Of a stretch of DNA of 64,000 bases, positions 61,880 to 64,000 are shown piece by piece (within the stretch, counting starts at the first letter, position 1; each line of letters opens with the position of its first letter). The stretch lies in the NCBI RefSeq assembly GCF_039537875.1, contig NZ_BAABBI010000001.1, positions 186,001-250,000 of the forward strand, in the 5' to 3' direction. The notes under the pieces are model-generated. The model was given only the letters and a program-made list of their open reading frames with translations. It was not told the DNA's origin and made no database searches. Both the position numbers and the translations under genes were made by a program. Origin of the DNA: Corallibacter vietnamensis (GTDB lineage Bacteria; Bacteroidota; Bacteroidia; Flavobacteriales; Flavobacteriaceae).

Positions 61880-62684
61880 ACTTTTCAGGCGCTTATTACG
61901 TATTATTGCATCATTAGTGATTATATACTTATTATCATTAGTGTTTGTTTATTTTAAGCAAGAACGCTTCTTTTTCAATCCTAAACATTTGGAAAAAAAC
62001 TATCAATATACTTTTCAAGAAGATTTTGAAGAAATAAACATTCCTGTTGAAGAAAACATTTTTTTGAATGCTTTATTATTCAAAACTCAACAACCTAGAA
62101 AAGGCATTATTATTTACTTTCATGGTAATGCAGGTGCTATTCATGATTGGGGAAAACGGGCTCCTTTGTATATGAATAATGGTTATGACATCCTCTTTTT
62201 CGACTATCGCGGTTATGGAAAAAGTGATGGTAGCTACAAAAATACAGAACAACTCTTTAATGACTCTCAAAAAGTTTACAACTTTATAAAACAGCGATAT
62301 AACGAAGACAAAATCATTGTTTTAGGATACTCATTAGGTAGTGGCTTGGCAGCTTATACAGCCGCCAAAAACCACCCTAAAATGCTTATATTAAATGCGC
62401 CATATTACTCATGGAAAACATTAATATCAGAAGAAATTGCTCCACCTATTCCGCGTTTTTTAGTTAAGTATGATATTACGACGTATGTGTATATTGAAAA
62501 AATAGCCTGTCCTATTCATATTTTTTACGGTACAAGAGACTTTTTAATACATCCAGATACTAATGCTAAAAAACTTAAAGCCATAAGTCCAGAAAACATC
62601 ACCTTACACCCTGTAATAGATGGCGGCCATAATGGATTACATATCACAAAAGAATATTACGACGCTCTTAAAGAATTGCTTTAA
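61860..62684 (+). CDS. Alpha/beta hydrolase (BEM46-like), membrane-anchored
   Basis: 274 residues, TTG start, 20-bp overlap with the previous gene. An N-terminal membrane segment (IIASLVIIYLLSLVFVY), then IIYFHGNAGAIHDWG, the nucleophile elbow GYSLGSG, and probable Asp in GTRDFLIHP and His in DGGHNGL. The BEM46/ABHD17-type layout is evident. Substrate unknown; it is last in the glycosyltransferase operon. Confidence 0.85.
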   Translation: MKINLPKLFRRLLRIIASLVIIYLLSLVFVYFKQERFFFNPKHLEKNYQYTFQEDFEEINIPVEENIFLNALLFKTQQPRKGIIIYFHGNAGAIHDWGKRAPLYMNNGYDILFFDYRGYGKSDGSYKNTEQLFNDSQKVYNFIKQRYNEDKIIVLGYSLGSGLAAYTAAKNHPKMLILNAPYYSWKTLISEEIAPPIPRFLVKYDITTYVYIEKIACPIHIFYGTRDFLIHPDTNAKKLKAISPENITLHPVIDGGHNGLHITKEYYDALKELL

Positions 62685-63460
62685 AATAAAAATTTAGCAA
62701 TAAACATATCAACCACCTCAACAAGAATTAGAATAATGATAATCCACTCTAAGCGGCTACTTTCATTATGATCCATAATATCTTTAAAAAGCTCTAAATT
62801 TTCTTTAATAATATCTATACGATCATGAATAAGATGGTAACGATCTTTTAGATCAAACGTTTGTTTTAAGTCCGCATTAAGCTTGTTAAGTTGTTCGTCT
62901 TCCCATGTTATTTCTGGTGCATCAAAAATGTAAAGGTTTTCAGAGATTTTATTCTTTATATTAAGTGTTTTACCAATAAATCGTTTTAGTTTATTACCTG
63001 AAATATCCAGCTTCCCTTTGTTTTCAAGATATAAGGTATGCTGATTTGTTTCTACTAGAAGTTCTTCAGTTATTTCAGAATAGCGATTTAATGCTACAGA
63101 TTGTGATGCATTAAGCATCACTAATCGAATCATTTCTTCGTCTACACTTGGTAAAATAATTTGTTCAAACTCAATTTTTATAACTTCAGGTTGAATAGCA
63201 ATTGTAACTTCTTCAGATATTTTGTCTGATATATATTCTTTACAAAATGGCTTTAAGAACTTTAAAACATCTGATATTTCTACATCAGACATATTAAAAA
63301 AGCTCATCATTCCATACTGAAAAATATAGATAAATTTGTCTTGAGAATACTTATAAAATAGCTCATCGCTATCAGAAAACAACAAACGCCATTCTAACTG
63401 CTGTTTACAGTCTTTTACTTGAATAGCGTTTGCAACTTGATACGCAACAACGTTATACAT
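62681..63460 (-). CDS. RMD1/DUF155 family protein
   Basis: 259 residues. The DUF155 core includes FIYIFQYGMMSFFNMSDVEISDVLKFL and ASQSVALNRYSEITEELLVETN, a long helical bundle (LKQTFDLKDRYHLIHDRIDIIKENLELFKDIMDH) and a C-terminal membrane anchor (IIIILILVEVVDMFIAKFLF). This is the bacterial counterpart of yeast Rmd1/human RMND1. Function unknown in bacteria. Overlaps the VOC gene start/stop by 1 bp (TAATG), and its 3' end overlaps the hydrolase gene end by 4 bp. Confidence 0.85.
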   Translation of the reverse strand: MYNVVAYQVANAIQVKDCKQQLEWRLLFSDSDELFYKYSQDKFIYIFQYGMMSFFNMSDVEISDVLKFLKPFCKEYISDKISEEVTIAIQPEVIKIEFEQIILPSVDEEMIRLVMLNASQSVALNRYSEITEELLVETNQHTLYLENKGKLDISGNKLKRFIGKTLNIKNKISENLYIFDAPEITWEDEQLNKLNADLKQTFDLKDRYHLIHDRIDIIKENLELFKDIMDHNESSRLEWIIIILILVEVVDMFIAKFLF

Positions 63461-63873
63461 TAATACTTAAATACGTCTTGATTATTATTAAAACACTTAA
63501 ACTCTACTGTGTAATCATTTGGATCTTTTACAAAAAAAGAGGCGTGAGCTCCTGTTTTATCTTGTAAAAACTGAACTTCTGTTAAACTTTTTATGTGTTT
63601 ACTTTTTAAAGTTTGTAACACTTGTGTCCATTGGTCATTATTTAAAATAACACCAAAATGAAAAGACGGCAGTATATCACCGTTAAAAGAATAGCTTTTA
63701 TAATCAAAGTGAAATGGTCCACTTTTAGTAAAAGTAATTTGGTTTTCAAACAAATTAATATCTATCCAGTTTTGAGCCGATCTACCTATTGTTGCTCCTA
63801 GACTTTCTGTATAGAATGTTTTTGTACGGCTTATACTCAAACAAGGCAACGCTAAATGGAATTGTGCTTTCAT
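63460..63873 (-). CDS. VOC (glyoxalase/bleomycin-resistance) family protein
   Basis: 137 residues: one betaalphabetabetabeta module (LALPCLSISRTKTFYTESLGATIGRSAQNWIDINLFENQITF) and a second (LPSFHFGVILNND...HASFFVKDPNDYTVEFKCF). His and Glu near HASFF and VEFK may bind metal. Specific reaction not identifiable. Cotranscribed with the DUF155 gene. Confidence 0.85.
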   Translation of the reverse strand: MKAQFHLALPCLSISRTKTFYTESLGATIGRSAQNWIDINLFENQITFTKSGPFHFDYKSYSFNGDILPSFHFGVILNNDQWTQVLQTLKSKHIKSLTEVQFLQDKTGAHASFFVKDPNDYTVEFKCFNNNQDVFKY

Positions 63874-63933
63874 AACTAACTCGTTTACATGAATTTAAAC
63901 TTTTTTTGTTATTGTAACACTATGGTAATAAAA

Positions 63934-63962
63934 ATAAGTTGCCTAAAATTTAGACAACTTAT
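63934..63962 (-). terminator. Terminator of a gene lying mostly beyond the right edge
   Basis: On the minus strand ATAAGTTG pairs with CAACTTAT (with CTAAA/TTTAG inside), followed by TTTTTATT. A TAA at 63991-63993 preceded by GAA-GAT codons could be the end of that gene; too little is visible to call a CDS. Confidence 0.6.
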
Positions 63963-64000
63963 CGCTTATATTTTTTGAAGCTTTTAATTTTTAATCTTCG

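Noticed and set aside
1..64000. CRISPR array or insertion sequence
   Set aside because: No regularly spaced repeats, no cas genes and no transposase were seen.

Overview
The window is chromosomal DNA of a marine-type Flavobacteriaceae bacterium (Bacteroidota). The evidence is AT-rich, dense coding, promoters with a TAnnTTTG -7 element (a clear TTG-N20-TATATTTG precedes the tRNA), scarce Shine-Dalgarno sites, and family-typical genes: GYDIA-type GHMP kinase beside class II HMG-CoA reductase, tandem POT transporters beside a DPP IV-like peptidase, and arsenosugar biosynthesis genes. The genus cannot be named from sequence alone.

Layout. 1-2684 (minus) is the start of the division/cell-wall cluster: mraZ, rsmH, an ftsL-like gene and the 5' part of the ftsI-type penicillin-binding protein, under three GTGGTA boxes spaced 10 bp apart that look like the MraZ operator. 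2981-30439 is housekeeping: alpha/beta hydrolase, engB, OppC-like permease, tail-specific protease, surE, lpxB, an orphan cytosine methyltransferase, NlpC/P60 lipoprotein, comEC, a thioredoxin, two POT transporters plus a DPP IV-like peptidase, two mevalonate-pathway genes, and a minus-strand envelope operon (coaX, beta-barrel protein, TPR protein, lptC, small membrane protein, CNNM/CBS protein, SurA/PpiD-like foldase).

30601-45939 is a 15.3-kb genomic island in the 3' end of tRNA-Phe. A 15-bp direct repeat of the tRNA end, CCA included, marks both edges. A tyrosine recombinase lies at the right end, and paired GGGTKCAA sites lie just inside each end. Cargo: a complete type I restriction-modification system with an Abi_2/HEPN gene between hsdS and hsdR; a toxin / HTH antitoxin / SecB-like chaperone (TAC) operon with a second HEPN-like gene as a fourth member; a rolling-circle-Rep-like gene between two small HTH genes; an RteC-like gene; a DUF6266 gene; and about 630 bp of structured, GC-richer noncoding DNA. 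This is the accessory, defence-rich part of the window. The four-gene TAC-HEPN operon is the best candidate for an undescribed system.

45979-54283 holds a GT2 gene and then an arsenosugar biosynthesis locus: AhpD-like protein, radical SAM ArsS, rhodanese, two arsenosugar glycosyltransferases, purine nucleoside phosphorylase and ArsM, with a fatty-acid-hydroxylase-like membrane protein and a DUF547 protein embedded, and a divergent thiol peroxidase-like gene. 54276-63873 contains a GH113-like lipoprotein, an FAD oxidoreductase plus polytopic 4Fe-4S protein pair, a glycosyltransferase/hydrolase operon, and DUF155 and VOC genes. A minus-strand terminator near the right edge suggests a further gene just outside.
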